DNA of 64,000 nucleotides from Clavelina lepadiformis. Its lineage: Eukaryota; Chordata; Ascidiacea; Aplousobranchia; Clavelinidae. The position numbers and the translations under genes are program-made. Positions 48,501-59,785 of this stretch are shown here, piece by piece. The DNA is taken from the NCBI RefSeq assembly GCF_947623445.1, contig NC_135241.1, forward strand, positions 16,928,501 through 16,992,500. The letters run 5' to 3'. The notes under the pieces are model-generated. The model saw only the letters and a program-made list of their open reading frames with translations, searched no databases and had not been told where the DNA came from. Every line of letters starts with the position of its first letter. Position 1 is the stretch's first letter.

Positions 48501-50319
48501 TAGGGGTTGGCACTTAACATTATATCTTCCAACAATGTAGTCCGTTCTCATTGGCCATTCAGTTGTGTCATAGTGGTTTGCATCGTCTCGACTGTCCCAC
48601 AAACAGAGAAAGCACATATGCTTGGTGTAACCCAACTGCAATCCGAGCAAAAGTGACACAACTTTAAGGTCTCCACATATGTCCCCCCCCTACCCCTACC
48701 CCCCCCCTCCCCTCTATAGTCATGGCCAAGAACATTCAAGAATGCATTAATTGTGAAAAGATAGAACATTGCATTTACAAAATAATGTCAATATTAATCT
48801 TACATAACATGCATTGTGACATAATATGACCAAAAATTCGCTGGGAAAGAAAATTGCACAATACCTTGTACTGTAGAACCTTATAATATAGTGCCAATCA
48901 ATGCAAAATCCGAATTTCGTGAATTTTCATATCTTGAAAACCTGACGTGATAGACCAATTCTGATTTCAGATTTGGAATCAGCGTCCCAAAGTTAGTCTA
49001 GGCAGTTTATTTTCATTTGAGGAATAATTTTGCTGTTGTCCAGTGTTATTAATAAAGAGTCTTGCTAAACCCAATTTTGCTTTTACTTTACATAGCCTAT
49101 ATGCTGTTTTACCGCAGATAGGCTACATTGTTTTTAATTGTGCTTTATAACATAATGTTTTAAATCTATAGCATCAGCAGAGGATAGTCGATTGAACAGT
49201 TTAACTTATTTATGTGCTTCCTTTTCAGGGAACGACAGCTAAATAAAGTTATATGGAAGGTTTTTATACTTGCAACAATATGTGTTGTATCTGACATGAT
49301 AGCAACGGCGATTCAACTTATTTTGGTGGTACCTGAACTGGCCTATCTTGCTTTGTATGACGTCAACCTATTGGTTAATGTGACGTGCATTATTATGTCG
49401 TTCAAAAATTGGGACAAGATTCTTACATATCCGTGGAAAAGGTCGGTCGGTATTCATCGCTAATATCCGTGAAACATTAACTAACCAAGCACTTGTTTAC
49501 GCCATTAAAGCGAAACCTTATTCCTCGAGAGAATCGAATTGAAATCACTAACACTGTTGCTACTAAGTATTAACAATTGTTCACATATTAGTATTATTGG
49601 TGCATTGAGCCTCAGAGTGCTGTGGAAATAGAGTATTAAAGTGCAGAGGTAGTCCGCAAAGTGTACTGCGGTGGCAGAGGCTGGTACGGTTGATTCATTT
49701 CACTTACAAGCTATTATGGCCATATATAGTCGGGGTTTGTTACCCATAACGCGTTTACTGATAACAATTCTGTATGACTAATACGGAGAGGTGTAGAAGT
49801 CATTTCGCATAAAAGACTTTTGAAAAGAAAACTTCACTACAAAAAAGTAAAAATGGTAATAATTGCCTTTTTTGATGACTAACTTGTTTTGATGCTATTA
49901 TTTCTTATTACTGCCCTTACAGGATTTTTAAATCACGGATATTGTACGTTTATAATAATAATAATCTGTGCTGTGAGCTTCTGTCACTCTCATTCTAAAA
50001 AACAACAAGGTTTAACTTCATTTTCTATGTGATTTTGTATTTAATTTTCAGATATTTTCGTATCACAAAGCCTCGATCTTCTTCGAACATATCGCAAACC
50101 AGCACAATCTCGGGAAGGGTTACCACGACAACAATTGTCAGATCCGATGTAAAATGTATTGGTCGAAATCGAGTACAATCAGATGCAAGTTCTCTTCGGT
50201 CTATGACAAGTCAGAAGACTGGTTCTTCAACACTTTCTCGCCCAAACACTCCTGACCGTTCAAGCACATTGCCAAGGACATTGCGCCATAACAACAACGT
50301 TAAAGAATCGTTTGTGTAA
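45597..50319 (+). CDS. Orphan seven-transmembrane receptor-like protein 2 (550 aa), paralogue of receptor 1
   Basis: Exons 45597-46479, 46549-46672, 47450-47614, 49229-49441 and 50052-50319. Junction phases match receptor 1 at all four introns. The start is the ATG of MLNATVPPPEPY, aligned with the paralogue. Shared with receptor 1: the (P)Y-E-x-YW-I-SE start of helix 1, QxVAFLGW before helix 3, Cys86 and Cys168, FLWLRQN, the GWxYxATxxGCRDxND outer loop, a long inner loop 3, VVPEL-YLALYDV between helices 6 and 7, and SRPNTPD in the tail. It has a possible N-glycosylation site at Asn3 (NAT). It ends ESFV-COOH, which fits a class I PDZ ligand (S/T-x-V), whereas receptor 1 ends TSRM. Intron 3 holds an antisense transposon-gene relic. 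AATAAA at 50604-50609. Confidence 0.9.
47928..48680 (-). pseudogene. C-terminal part of an unclassified transposon-type gene, antisense in receptor 2 intron 3
   Basis: An uninterrupted minus-strand frame of about 250 codons reads ICGDLKVVSLLLGLQLGYT, then CFLCLWDSRDDANHY, YLPPLHIKLGLIKQFVKAMD, LHFLHSHLEFFPPNLGDVSD and EHGERFHQDI, ending in a stop. I recognise this as the C-terminal half of a family repeated in many invertebrate genomes and thought to be mobile-element encoded. A His/Asp/Glu-rich core could be catalytic, but that is inference. The 5' part is missing: recognisable sequence stops at a G-tract near 48.7 kb. No start codon context or promoter is seen, so it is called a truncated copy, though the open frame suggests it is recent or constrained. 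Confidence 0.7.
48683..48713 (-). repeat. G-rich tract, potential G-quadruplex
   Basis: On the minus strand four or more runs of 4-9 G are separated by one or two bases. It sits exactly where the transposon-gene relic breaks off. Confidence 0.75.
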
Positions 50320-50678
50320 TTCATCGATACGCACCTGTTTTACTCATAGTTTGTTTGTTTCTCAAAATTGTTTATTTATTTTACTTTGGCTACTTTGATA
50401 AAAAAGTGGAATTGTGTAAATTGATATTAATGTTACTGTATATTTTAGGCAATATCAATTTTTTGCTGTTTTCTGTTTCAAGCATTCTGTTAAGCTTTTA
50501 TGCAAGCACATATTGACCAAATTAAAGTTTGCGTTTAACAACTAAGTTATTGCTAAAAGAAAACAGTGAAAACGTTTAAAAATTAAATCTGCATTGAAAT
50601 TTCAATAAAATTTACATCAGAATTTTAAGACACTGATTTTAATTAAAATGAAAGAATGAGCTCAGAAGCGTGAGAAAT

Positions 50679-50855
50679 TTATGTCTTTCTGAAGGAAGCC
50701 AAGCTTGAACATGCAAACCCACTCAGCTCGTAAGGGTGAACTCCATGTTCAAGGAGAAACTTGGCTGACGCACGGCAGGCCAAGTAGCCTGTAGTTCGAG
50801 CACAGTTTGCGTTTCCATATCCAATTTTTGGGTCGGCCAAGCATTCAAATGCCCA
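50679..50855 (-). CDS. Candidate terminal exon of an unknown gene
   Basis: A 58-codon open frame follows a good acceptor (CGTTAG) and ends in TAA, with ATTAAA on the minus strand about 36-41 bases later. It reads WAFECLADPKIGYGNANCAR, then LACRASAKFLLEHGVHPYE and a short tail; AKFLLEHG recalls an ankyrin-repeat helix, and there are four cysteines. Base composition is clearly less AT-rich than the flanks. I could not find upstream exons, so it may be the end of a gene with distant exons or a remnant. It converges on receptor 2. Confidence 0.35.
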   Translation of the reverse strand, partial: WAFECLADPKIGYGNANCARTTGYLACRASAKFLLEHGVHPYELSGFACSSLASFRKT

Positions 50856-51939
50856 CTAACGTTATAAAACTTTAGAGAAAACAACTGTTTTCACCCACTG
50901 CGTCGCTGTGAACCACACAACAACTCATCAATTACTATTGTGTTTAACTTTAAACTAACTTATGACGTATTGAAGTATGAACGATTGCAAATCAACAGTG
51001 AAACAAAATACTGTATAAACGTTTACAGCTACGTTTCGTGTCGCTTATACGTTTATTTCTTTGTGATGCGTTTTCCTGTACTAATCTGAAAAACTGTATA
51101 TTATTCTGGGTTTACACCCAAAATAGTTTTTACGGTAACCCAGTCTAATTTGGACCTTCATCTTTCTAGTACTCAAGCCTATGCTACGTAATGTTGTTCT
51201 AGTCTTTAGTGGAATTGAAATATATTTCGATGTCAATTAATATGGAAATGAGTTGAATGCAAGTTTAATAATACAGTATCAGTTTTCTGGCTCCGGAATA
51301 TTTCACGCCACGTTTCAACGTGGCCACCACACAACGTTTGATTACTATTACTATCACCAAAAGCATTTGGTTATAAACAGACGTCTAGTGGTCCCTTATT
51401 TCATTTTATTTGGTAGATTAGGCTTACACGTCTTACTCCTTCCAAATTATTAAGTAACTACCCTGCTAGTAGCCTACTGCCTTAAAAATCGTACGGCAAC
51501 TACCGATATCCGGATATCTAGTTACGGCTTGGCTGCGGTTATTAAGCCTTACTGACGGGCCATTTTTTTTGAAGACCCGATGACCACCCAGTTCGCACCT
51601 ATTGCTGGGCCTGAAAAGTGGACATGGAAACGGGGAAAAATTGCTGATTTCTATGAGTTTACATGATAATTCATTACTGTGGTTTATTCAGGCAATCTCT
51701 TTGCGTATTATTTCGAATGGTTTTTAGAAAATAGATGTAAAACGGTAAAAATATACTAAGCCATTTTGTACATAAATTTTTAAAATTTAAAATTCGATAA
51801 AATAAATTTTAATGAACGTATTATGTAAAACGTTTAAATATCAAGAATTGATATTTTCGGTAGATTTTTATTACTTCATATAATCAAAAGTTCGTACCCA
51901 ACCATACTCCACGTTAAGTTATCCTTTTTGGATGAAACA
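50856..51939. other. Intergenic, no gene seen
   Basis: No exon is supported. It presumably contains upstream sequence of the candidate exon on the left and the promoter of the uL23 gene on the right. Confidence 0.4.
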
Positions 51940-54796
51940 ATGGCAGTCAAAGGAGGTGGGAGTAATATCTGTGTTTGTTACAAGTTTTTTACCTGTTTAG
52001 TTGTATTACTTTTTACTGTTTATAATTTACCATTTGGGAAAAGTCCTTTTTACATTATTCTATTAAAGATATTCGTCCAAAACTACTTGCTTACATGGAG
52101 AAAATCCGTAAAATGGACTTGAAAAGACTAAATTCTAAAATTCTTTCTGTTATTTGTTTTCTTAACTAAATGTGGTTACTGATGCTGGAATTGAACCCTG
52201 AAGTGGCCATTTTATGAAAATTTATTTGTTTATAAGCATGTGTGCTCTTTGTTGTCATATAACCAGTGTTCAATTTGTGGGCTATAGCTTAAGACTTTGT
52301 TAGAGAATTACTTAAATTTTATGTTAACTTTTAGATTCTAAATATTTTTAAATGCTAGAGTGCTTTACCATATGCAAATTGCAGTAATGTCACGATTAAG
52401 TTATAGCTCAGTATAGTTAAAATGTGTCACGTATTTTATCGCTTCTGCATTAGACCCGTTAAGGCCTGCCAGTCTGCTAAGTTTACAGATTTGTTTAGGG
52501 ATTGCAATTTTATTCAGAAAAATTCCAGTCATTTCAACAGTCTCTTTTTACTTTTTCACTCCCATATCAGAATCAAGTATTGAGGAATTATTATGTCAAA
52601 CTTTTGTATAACTATTATATAAGTTCTAGTTCAAGTCAGAGTGCAAAAGTAGAAGAAACCCAAATTGCGTAGAAAAAGTTCAATATACCAAATTCGCATT
52701 GCAAAATCTTTATCGGTGTACACTTTGCTTCTTAAGAGACATAATTAATTTTCTAATCTAGTTTACGAACTTGTTCATTCTTCACCATAGTGGAAGGATG
52801 TTAACTACATCATGCTCAAGATATTTTAAGACTCTACTTGCTGCATGCCAACATCAACGTTATGCTATATTGCCACCTTTAAAAAGAAGACATTTGGCAT
52901 GGTTCTAATGCTTTTTTAAGACAAAAAAGATCAGTTCACACTTCTAGACAGATTGCACCCCCTCACACAAAACAAGCCGAGAAAGGCTTTACGTTTAACA
53001 TAGGCCTTTGTTATAAACTTTCAAAATTCACCAGGTACATCCTGATTTTGTCCTGTGTTCTGAAATCTCAAAGTCCACTTGGTGCAGATAGATTAAGTTG
53101 CCTAAGCTTTTATACATGAAGAACATATTCCTCATAAAGCCAAACTTTCTTATTTTTATTATCAGGAAGACATGTATATGATTCAAGAAAAAGATTTGTG
53201 AGACATCTGTTGCTTTTTGTTAATATTGATTGCTAATATGACGATGTCTTCAAAACTTTTTGCTATGCAATGACCATGCAAGTATGAGCTTGAGATGGAA
53301 GTTAAAACATCTTTTAGGATATATGTATGTATATACAGTAGTTGGACGTTTCTTGGTTTTATTATAGTATTCTTCAATTGGGTAGTCACTTCCAGTATCT
53401 TTAAGAGTGAAATCAAGGGTCCTGAAAGTACTTGCGGTGCAAGTTGTATAATTTCACTATTTATAATACTCGATAAAAATCAGCCATTTGTTTCATGGAG
53501 TATATCTTTTAAGCTCACTGGAGGTCTATCATGCAACCCTCTTCCACAATGTGCTTATTTTCACGTATCAATTGAATGACTATCTACACTACAGATTGCA
53601 AAACATTAATTGTCCAATTTCCTATTATGCTTCGTAATTTGTTCAAACTGTTCACTTGGAGTGATGAGAAATGCAAATGGTGACATGATATGCAAATGTA
53701 GGCAGAAACAAGAAAGAGTTGTTATTACGTGACAGAAAGATTATAGCACGTGTTCTATGTAATTTTCCAGCGGAGGCTTAATGATAAACATTAAAAGTGG
53801 TAAACTGTTTTTGAAATTCATTATTGATCATAGGTCATGCAACGTCTAGTCAAGATAACTCTAATTCTACTCCATCAGTCATCATTGTAGGATTAACAAG
53901 TGGAACAGATTAGTTATTCAAATAGTTTAAATTGTTTTGTGAAAAGGGATCTTAGCAGTATCCTACTCTATATCTCTATATTTCAATGCAATAACTTGTA
54001 TATTCAGCAAAAGAAAAGGCCCTAAAGGCAAAGAAGGCCGTTTTGAAGGGCCTCCACTCTCATCGGAAGAAAAAGATGAGGAAGAGTGTTCATTTCAGAA
54101 GACCAAAAACACTCAAGTTGCCTAGAGCTCCTAAATACCCTCGCAAAAGTGTTGCCAAGAGAAACAAGTAAATTTTAGTCAATATATTAACAAAGCATCA
54201 ATGAGTAGCATAGTTTAATTTTATCATTTGTATGCTGCCTCTAATCGTTGCGAAAAAATTCTTTTATGCAGAATGGATCAGTTTGTTATTGTCAAGCATC
54301 CGCTGACTACAGAAAGTGCCATGAAGAAGATTGAAGATAACAACACGCTAGTCTTTATCGTCGATATTAAGGTGGGAATGTGTGATGTATATTATTTTAT
54401 TCATTACTTTATATTTTCTATGAATGTTCACTCTATTTACATCTTTTCACAACATTGAATACAAATTTTCAAGAACCCTATAATGAAAGAAATGAACTTT
54501 TTGCCTAAAGCTTTAAAAGCTGTTCCCAAATTTCAGATTTAGCTCATAGCTGATTTTACTTTAAAATTTGTAAATTGAGATGATCCAGTTTTTTTAAGAA
54601 TAGATTGTTAACTGCAGTATTTATTTTTATGAAGGCCAACAAACCACAGATCAAGCAGGCTGTGAAAAAGCTCTACGATATTGATGTAGCCAAAGTTAAT
54701 ACTTTGATTCGTCCCGATGGTCGCAAGAAGGCTTACGTCAAACTTGCGCCAGATTATGATGCCCTTGATGTTGCTAACAAAATCGGCATTATCTAA
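51940..54796 (+). CDS. RPL23A: Ribosomal protein uL23 (RPL23A), 4 exons
   Basis: Large-subunit ribosomal protein near the polypeptide exit tunnel; docking site for the signal recognition particle and nascent-chain factors. Exons 54008-54167, 54272-54371 and 54635-54796 are unmistakable: [75 protein letters not shown] and the conserved end [12 protein letters not shown]. The proposed first exon, 51940-51955 (MAVKG), ends in the right phase and follows a pyrimidine stretch (ATCCTTTTTG) like a translationally regulated TOP start. Its donor (GTGGGA) is weak and the intron is 2 kb, so that exon is tentative (about 0.5). With it the protein is 145 residues, against 156 in human, the difference lying in the variable N-terminal tail. 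The first intron has no recognised gene. Confidence 0.95.
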
Positions 54797-56522
54797 ATTT
54801 TAGTTGTAAGTTTTGAATACAATTGCAACATATGTAGAGTGGTGTAAAGAAAGTTTTCATTAGGCTTGAAACAATTCCAGATTGATCAGTGATCATATTT
54901 ACTGTTGCTGTGCCACAGTGGTAGCTGCTCACTTAATCCGAAATAACTCAACTAGGTAGTATTATGGTGGATATCACAGCATGAAGTTAAAGTCTCTACA
55001 AAAATGGAAATTTGTGTAATACATAAAGAACAATCAATTGACCAAGTTGAGATAGCTCTTAAACAAATGAAAACATACTAAATGCTTTGTAGTGTTATCA
55101 GCAAATTTATTTAAATAAATTATAGAGAAATGGAAAGGTTTTTAGTAAATAAAGAGTACACATCTTTTAGTACACCAGAAGAAGCAAGCTTATACTTGTG
55201 AAAGGTCATGTAGAAGAATCAAAAATAAAGTTAGATCACGAACTTTAAATCTTTTAGTTTACTATATACAGTACTGGGTTGACACAGTTCAGCCACCATC
55301 AGCAAATCGATGTAAATTACATTGAATTGGCTCAATTCAAGTTGAAAATGAAGACTTCCATACAACTTCGCCTGAACAAAATTAAACTCGTGTTGAAAAA
55401 AATGATGCTAATCGTTGAACAAATCATTGGAATAGAGTAAACATTAGGTTTTATGGTATGGAAAGAAATTCAATTGTTTAGATAAGATTATCATGCCATT
55501 TCGCTGTTAAATAAATGCATACTTAAATAGGTAGAAATGCTTTATTACATAAATGAGACCATACAGAAGTTATTTTCTGTGGTAGCCAGCTTCCATGAGT
55601 ATAAATTCAACACGCTGTGAAATATGTATTGGTTTCGGTTCAATCCTTTAAAGTAATAATAATTACATCTCATAATTTTCAGGGCTGGCATCACTCCTGA
55701 ATGTGCCACCCTTTTCTGGTATCTTTCCTTTCACGTTTACTTTTCTGGCCAATTGTGACTCCAAACAGTAGGAGTTTATCTCTCCATCTAATTCCAGTTA
55801 CTTCTGCCATCAACACAAGCGATTTTTAATACGAAATGAAAATAAATAATTTGAAATCACACGATCACAATGCACGTGTTTTACACAAAAAAATCACTCC
55901 AAATAATTCTAAGCAGTCATAAGCAGAAAAGTGGTCCCCAATTGCTGGAAAACATACAGCAGTGATTGATTGTTAATCAAACAACATACTTGGTCAATAG
56001 TAAACTCAAAACCTGTATGCCATGCAGTGAATACGACAACAAGAGGTTCAGTATAATTTCTACAATAACCTTATGACAAAAGTGATGCAAGAATCACCAC
56101 GATCTGCTACAACCAGACAAAAAGAAAGTTGCAATGAAAAAGCAGCACAAAAATACAGTGTTCGCAATAATTGGAAAAAAAACGAAAGACAGGCAATGAA
56201 AAACATTTTGACACACAAAGTAACAACAAAATTAAATCAAGAACAAAACGCTTCATAGTGAATCTAGAAACAGAATTTCATTCAATGCCACTTTTAAGTA
56301 GAAACGAGATTATTGAAAAAATAGCAGGGATTATTAACATAACCGTGTGCCATAGCTACTTCAACCTGCTTTGCCAATAAAGAAAACAAAAATTTGCATA
56401 GAATAAATAAAGAAGTAACCAAATGGAAAATGGACTCATTGAAAACTAACATAATTCTTGGCAGGGCAAGATACGTGCCATATTTTTCCACCATTAGAAA
56501 ACTCTGAAAAGCAACAAAGACG
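54797..56522. other. 3' flanks of uL23 and ATXN7L3 genes, no gene seen
   Basis: Possible AATAAA signals for uL23 occur near 55112 and 55147 (plus). A 39-codon minus-strand frame starting MAEVTGIRWRD near 55.8 kb has no splice context. The rest is AT-rich without exons. Confidence 0.45.
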
Positions 56523-58572
56523 TTATGATAATCCGATAGATTGCTGAGATGAAATTTGGCGCTTTTTGTTTTTCTTTGAATGGGAATGTTTTGTAGTCTT
56601 TTTGGATTTTTTAACAATGCCGCTTGCAGGGGCAACCCCCATCAAAGACTTGCTTCCGTTCCCATCATGCCCAGACAGAGTTGCATTGATGTGTTGTTGC
56701 CATAATGATATAGTTTGATTAATATTTTCATTTCGTTTGTTACTGCTGTCTGGGTTATGTCTAACATTTAAAATACGGATATTATCATTATGGTCCGCCC
56801 TGCGCGCATGAAGTTTAAGATCTGATTGACTACTTGAATGACTGGGACCAGATTTAGGAGAGTTTTTTGATTTTGATGTTCGAGCTAGTCCATTACTGCG
56901 ATCAGCTTTACGTTTCTTTGATTTTCTTGTTGATGTTGATGATTCACAGGCCACAAACCAGTCTGCATCATTTACATCATCTAAGTCATCTTCTGTTCCA
57001 AGGGTATCATTCATAGAGGATGCAAATTTTCTGTAAAAATACACAGATGTCATAGCTCCAAGTTGTAAACTTATAAATATGACCAACAAAGCCAAAGTTT
57101 TCTTAAAAAAATAAACAAGTAATTATTCTTATATTAGTAAAGATGTTCTGAACTGTGCATACATTTCACCTTTTCACATGGTAGTTAAATTTTCTTGTAT
57201 TTTTGTTTTAAAATATGTATATTTTAATCACTATAGTGATGGTTTTAAATGTAAATTAGTTGATGTCTTAGCTTCTTCATATACTTAACCTTAAAATATT
57301 GTGTATCGTGTAAGCCTATACATAAGCATTTCGTGGAGATTAATTTTACTTTTGGAATCTTGCTTAGGGTAAAAAAGTGAAAAAGGTTAAGAACCCCTGC
57401 AATTGAACATTCAGGTCACGGCTATAGCGCCTTTGTCAATCCAAGAACCTTTCTTACTCAAAAACGTCTCATATTTCATAATTCTTCTAGTGTTATTTTT
57501 AATATAGAAACAAACAAAATGGTTATTACATGCATACACAGGATCAAGGAGTTAAACTTCCAGGTAATACAAAAACCAGAGACAGTATAAAGAATCAACT
57601 TTGTTATTTTAATTGTCTGAGATATTTAAAAGGCCAATGTCACAGTGATAAAATACTCAACTAGTCGAACTTACCCACTATTAGCAATCCGTTGCGATGC
57701 AATTCTACTAGAATTTCTACCCATTCCCATACATTTTTCCAAATGTGGTGCAAATCTACTGGCAGCCATATTCCTGTTGCAGTTAGGGCACAAGCATTCC
57801 ACCTACAAATACAGAATTATACTGCAACTGCAATGGCACACCTAAACTACTTGCACAAAATTTCTACAGAATATGTAAACCAGTGTCGGCGAGAAACATG
57901 CAAGTCTAAACCTAAAAACATATACATTTTAAATATTTACATATTCATTAGCATCTTCAAAATTTCTTAAAATGGCTACTTCCATGCCAATTGACTGTAT
58001 GTAAGAAATATCACAGTTTACAAGTAATTGATGCATATGTGTATTATTTCATTTTTAAACAATAACCTAAACTACATAATATAATTTAATACCCAATTAA
58101 GAAAAGTAAGAGATCTTAAAACGTACATGTTTCTTGGAACCTCCGATTGCTTGTCCAAAAATGTCAAGTCCATTTTCAACAACAATTTTGTATTTGGTGT
58201 CATCTTCATCTGATCCATTTTCATCAAGAAAAAGTGTTCTTTTGGTAAGAGATCTGTGTACCTACAACAACAAATGAAAATATTATAATAAATTCCTCAT
58301 AAAAATGGCAAGAAACGAGCCCTAGTTCTGAAACTATCATAATTATTATTTTTTTGTCCAGGAATAACATCATACCAACATAGGCTGAGTCATCGTAAAC
58401 ATTTTGCTGGGCTGCTCAAATGAAATTAAAAATCATTGCCTTTGAGAAATATTTTCACAATAATGCAAAAAAACGTAGGCTATATTGCTCTCACCTCATA
58501 TGAAACACCAAGAATTGCTTCATTTAAAAATTCGTTCAAAAAATGGTCCGCATACATTTGTAGATCAGCCAT
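56523..58572 (-). CDS. ATXN7L3: ATXN7L3 / Sgf11-type SAGA deubiquitinase-module subunit, 4 exons
   Basis: Exons 58495-58572, 58127-58261, 57675-57802 and 56523-57030 give 282 residues. ATXN7L3 activates the USP22/Ubp8 deubiquitinase that removes ubiquitin from histone H2B. Seen: an N-terminal helix ([16 protein letters not shown], then VSYEVHRS) that in Sgf11 binds the module, DIFGQ, and the Sgf11 zinc finger [20 protein letters not shown] followed by [18 protein letters not shown], almost identical to vertebrate ATXN7L3. Then an acidic [11 protein letters not shown] segment and a Lys/Ser-rich tail with nuclear-localisation-like KKRK. The SCA7-like second domain of the vertebrate protein (CGVISEHTKKMC region) is not seen, which fits the shorter length. 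The start Met is well placed and the stop is clear. Confidence 0.95.
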
Positions 58573-59271
58573 AATGTATAGCCTGATTTAAAAGGCTATA
58601 GTTGGCAACATGCATAAGGGCAGGTTGCTGCTGATCTCAAAATCCTTCACAGCACAAATTTGATGGATGTAAAATTGAAATTTCGGTCTTTACAACAGCG
58701 CATTAAAAGTGGTTCATTTATTAATAACTTAGACTCGCTAAAATTGGCATAAAGCCAAGTTAAGACATAACAAAGCGCATTAAATTAAATCAACATTTTT
58801 GTTTTCAAAGTTTGCCACACCTCAGTCAGCCTGCCACGTTATTACTAACTGGTTTTAACACTAATCGACGAAAACAAACCTTTTTAATTTCCAAATAAGT
58901 TGTTTTTAACCCAATTATCCTACACACACGTTTTGTTTGGAAAATCGTAATCGCCAAAACTCACATTCAGTATTCCGCTTTATAATAAACAAACAAGAAA
59001 AATTCTCTTTCTTTTCAAAGTTGCTACAGCGAGTAAATTATGGAGGTCAATTTTTACGGTTCGCTGCACACTGTTTTTCATACACTGGATTGCAATTGCA
59101 CCAGCTAATGCTAGTCTATACATTTCTGCCAAACAGCGCCTTACCATACCATATGTAGATAACGCGTTAGAAACGTTTGCATTTGTCTACACTTTATTAC
59201 AGTGGGCGTTGATTTGATGTTGCGGTCGTCTTTGTTCGATGTATTGATAAAATTGTAATCGTGTTAATGGT

Positions 59272-59510
59272 TAGTCAGGCTGCAGAGTTTGGCTTAACGT
59301 TAGGAGAATGGGTATGCAAAAAGTTGATTCAAGTTATTTTGGTTTTTATTGGAGTTGGATTTAGATTAGAAAGTAAACATACGTTGATTTTAGGTTACTA
59401 TGTTATAAAAATTAATTTAGGGTAATACGAAACCATGAAAAATGGCTTTGTACGTACGATTTTTGGGTCTAGATCCCGATTTTTTATGGTGAAATAGGCT
59501 ATAGTTGCAG
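59272..59510 (+). repeat. Dispersed repeat family 1, copy D
   Basis: It reads GTCAGGCTGCAGAGTTTGG, GTTAGGAGAATGGG, TGCAAAAAGTTGATT, TTTAGATTAGAAAG, TTAGGTTACTATGTTAT and ends ATTTTTTATGGTGAAATAGG. It is the longest uninterrupted copy with copy A and defines a unit of roughly 210-240 bp. Confidence 0.65.
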
Positions 59511-59785
59511 GCATAATCTTATACCGCAACTTTGCATTTGTGGTACCTACCAAAGCAAAACGCTACCTACATCGCTATAGTTTACAAAGGGACTACAAAC
59601 GCAAAGTCTATGCAGCTTATTATTGTACATGCCCGACCATGGGCAATTTCTTTCAAGGTGCAAGTCAGTCACAACTCTATCCATATGATCAAGTGGCAGG
59701 CGACTCAAATCGCTATAACGCTTTGAACAAGACAGAAAGTAAGGACATTATCATAGCAGGGAAAAAGTTACAAGCACCACTTTGA
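59498..59785 (+). CDS. Candidate exon or remnant, tyrosine-rich tail
   Basis: A 95-codon open frame directly follows the repeat copy. From a possible acceptor (TTGCAG at 59505-59510) it reads GIILYRNFAFVVPTKAKRYL, then a Tyr-rich stretch with YAAYYCTCPTMGNFF, QSQLYPYDQVAGDSNRYNAL and ends GKKLQAPL. It looks like the cytoplasmic tail of a membrane protein, but no partner exon was found. It may be a gene remnant or chance. Confidence 0.25.
   Translation, partial: AIVAGIILYRNFAFVVPTKAKRYLHRYSLQRDYKRKVYAAYYCTCPTMGNFFQGASQSQLYPYDQVAGDSNRYNALNKTESKDIIIAGKKLQAPL

Noticed and set aside
53295-53579. 94-codon frame in the first intron of uL23
   Set aside because: No splice partner; hydrophobic content is typical of AT-rich chance frames.
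53640-54600. Possible C/D snoRNA in uL23 introns, as in vertebrate RPL23A
   Set aside because: A TGATGA word near 53663 and CTGA near 54550 were noticed, but no C and D box pair at proper spacing with a terminal stem was found.
55735-55820. 39-codon minus-strand frame beginning MAEVTGIRWRD
   Set aside because: Too short, without promoter, splice or homology support.
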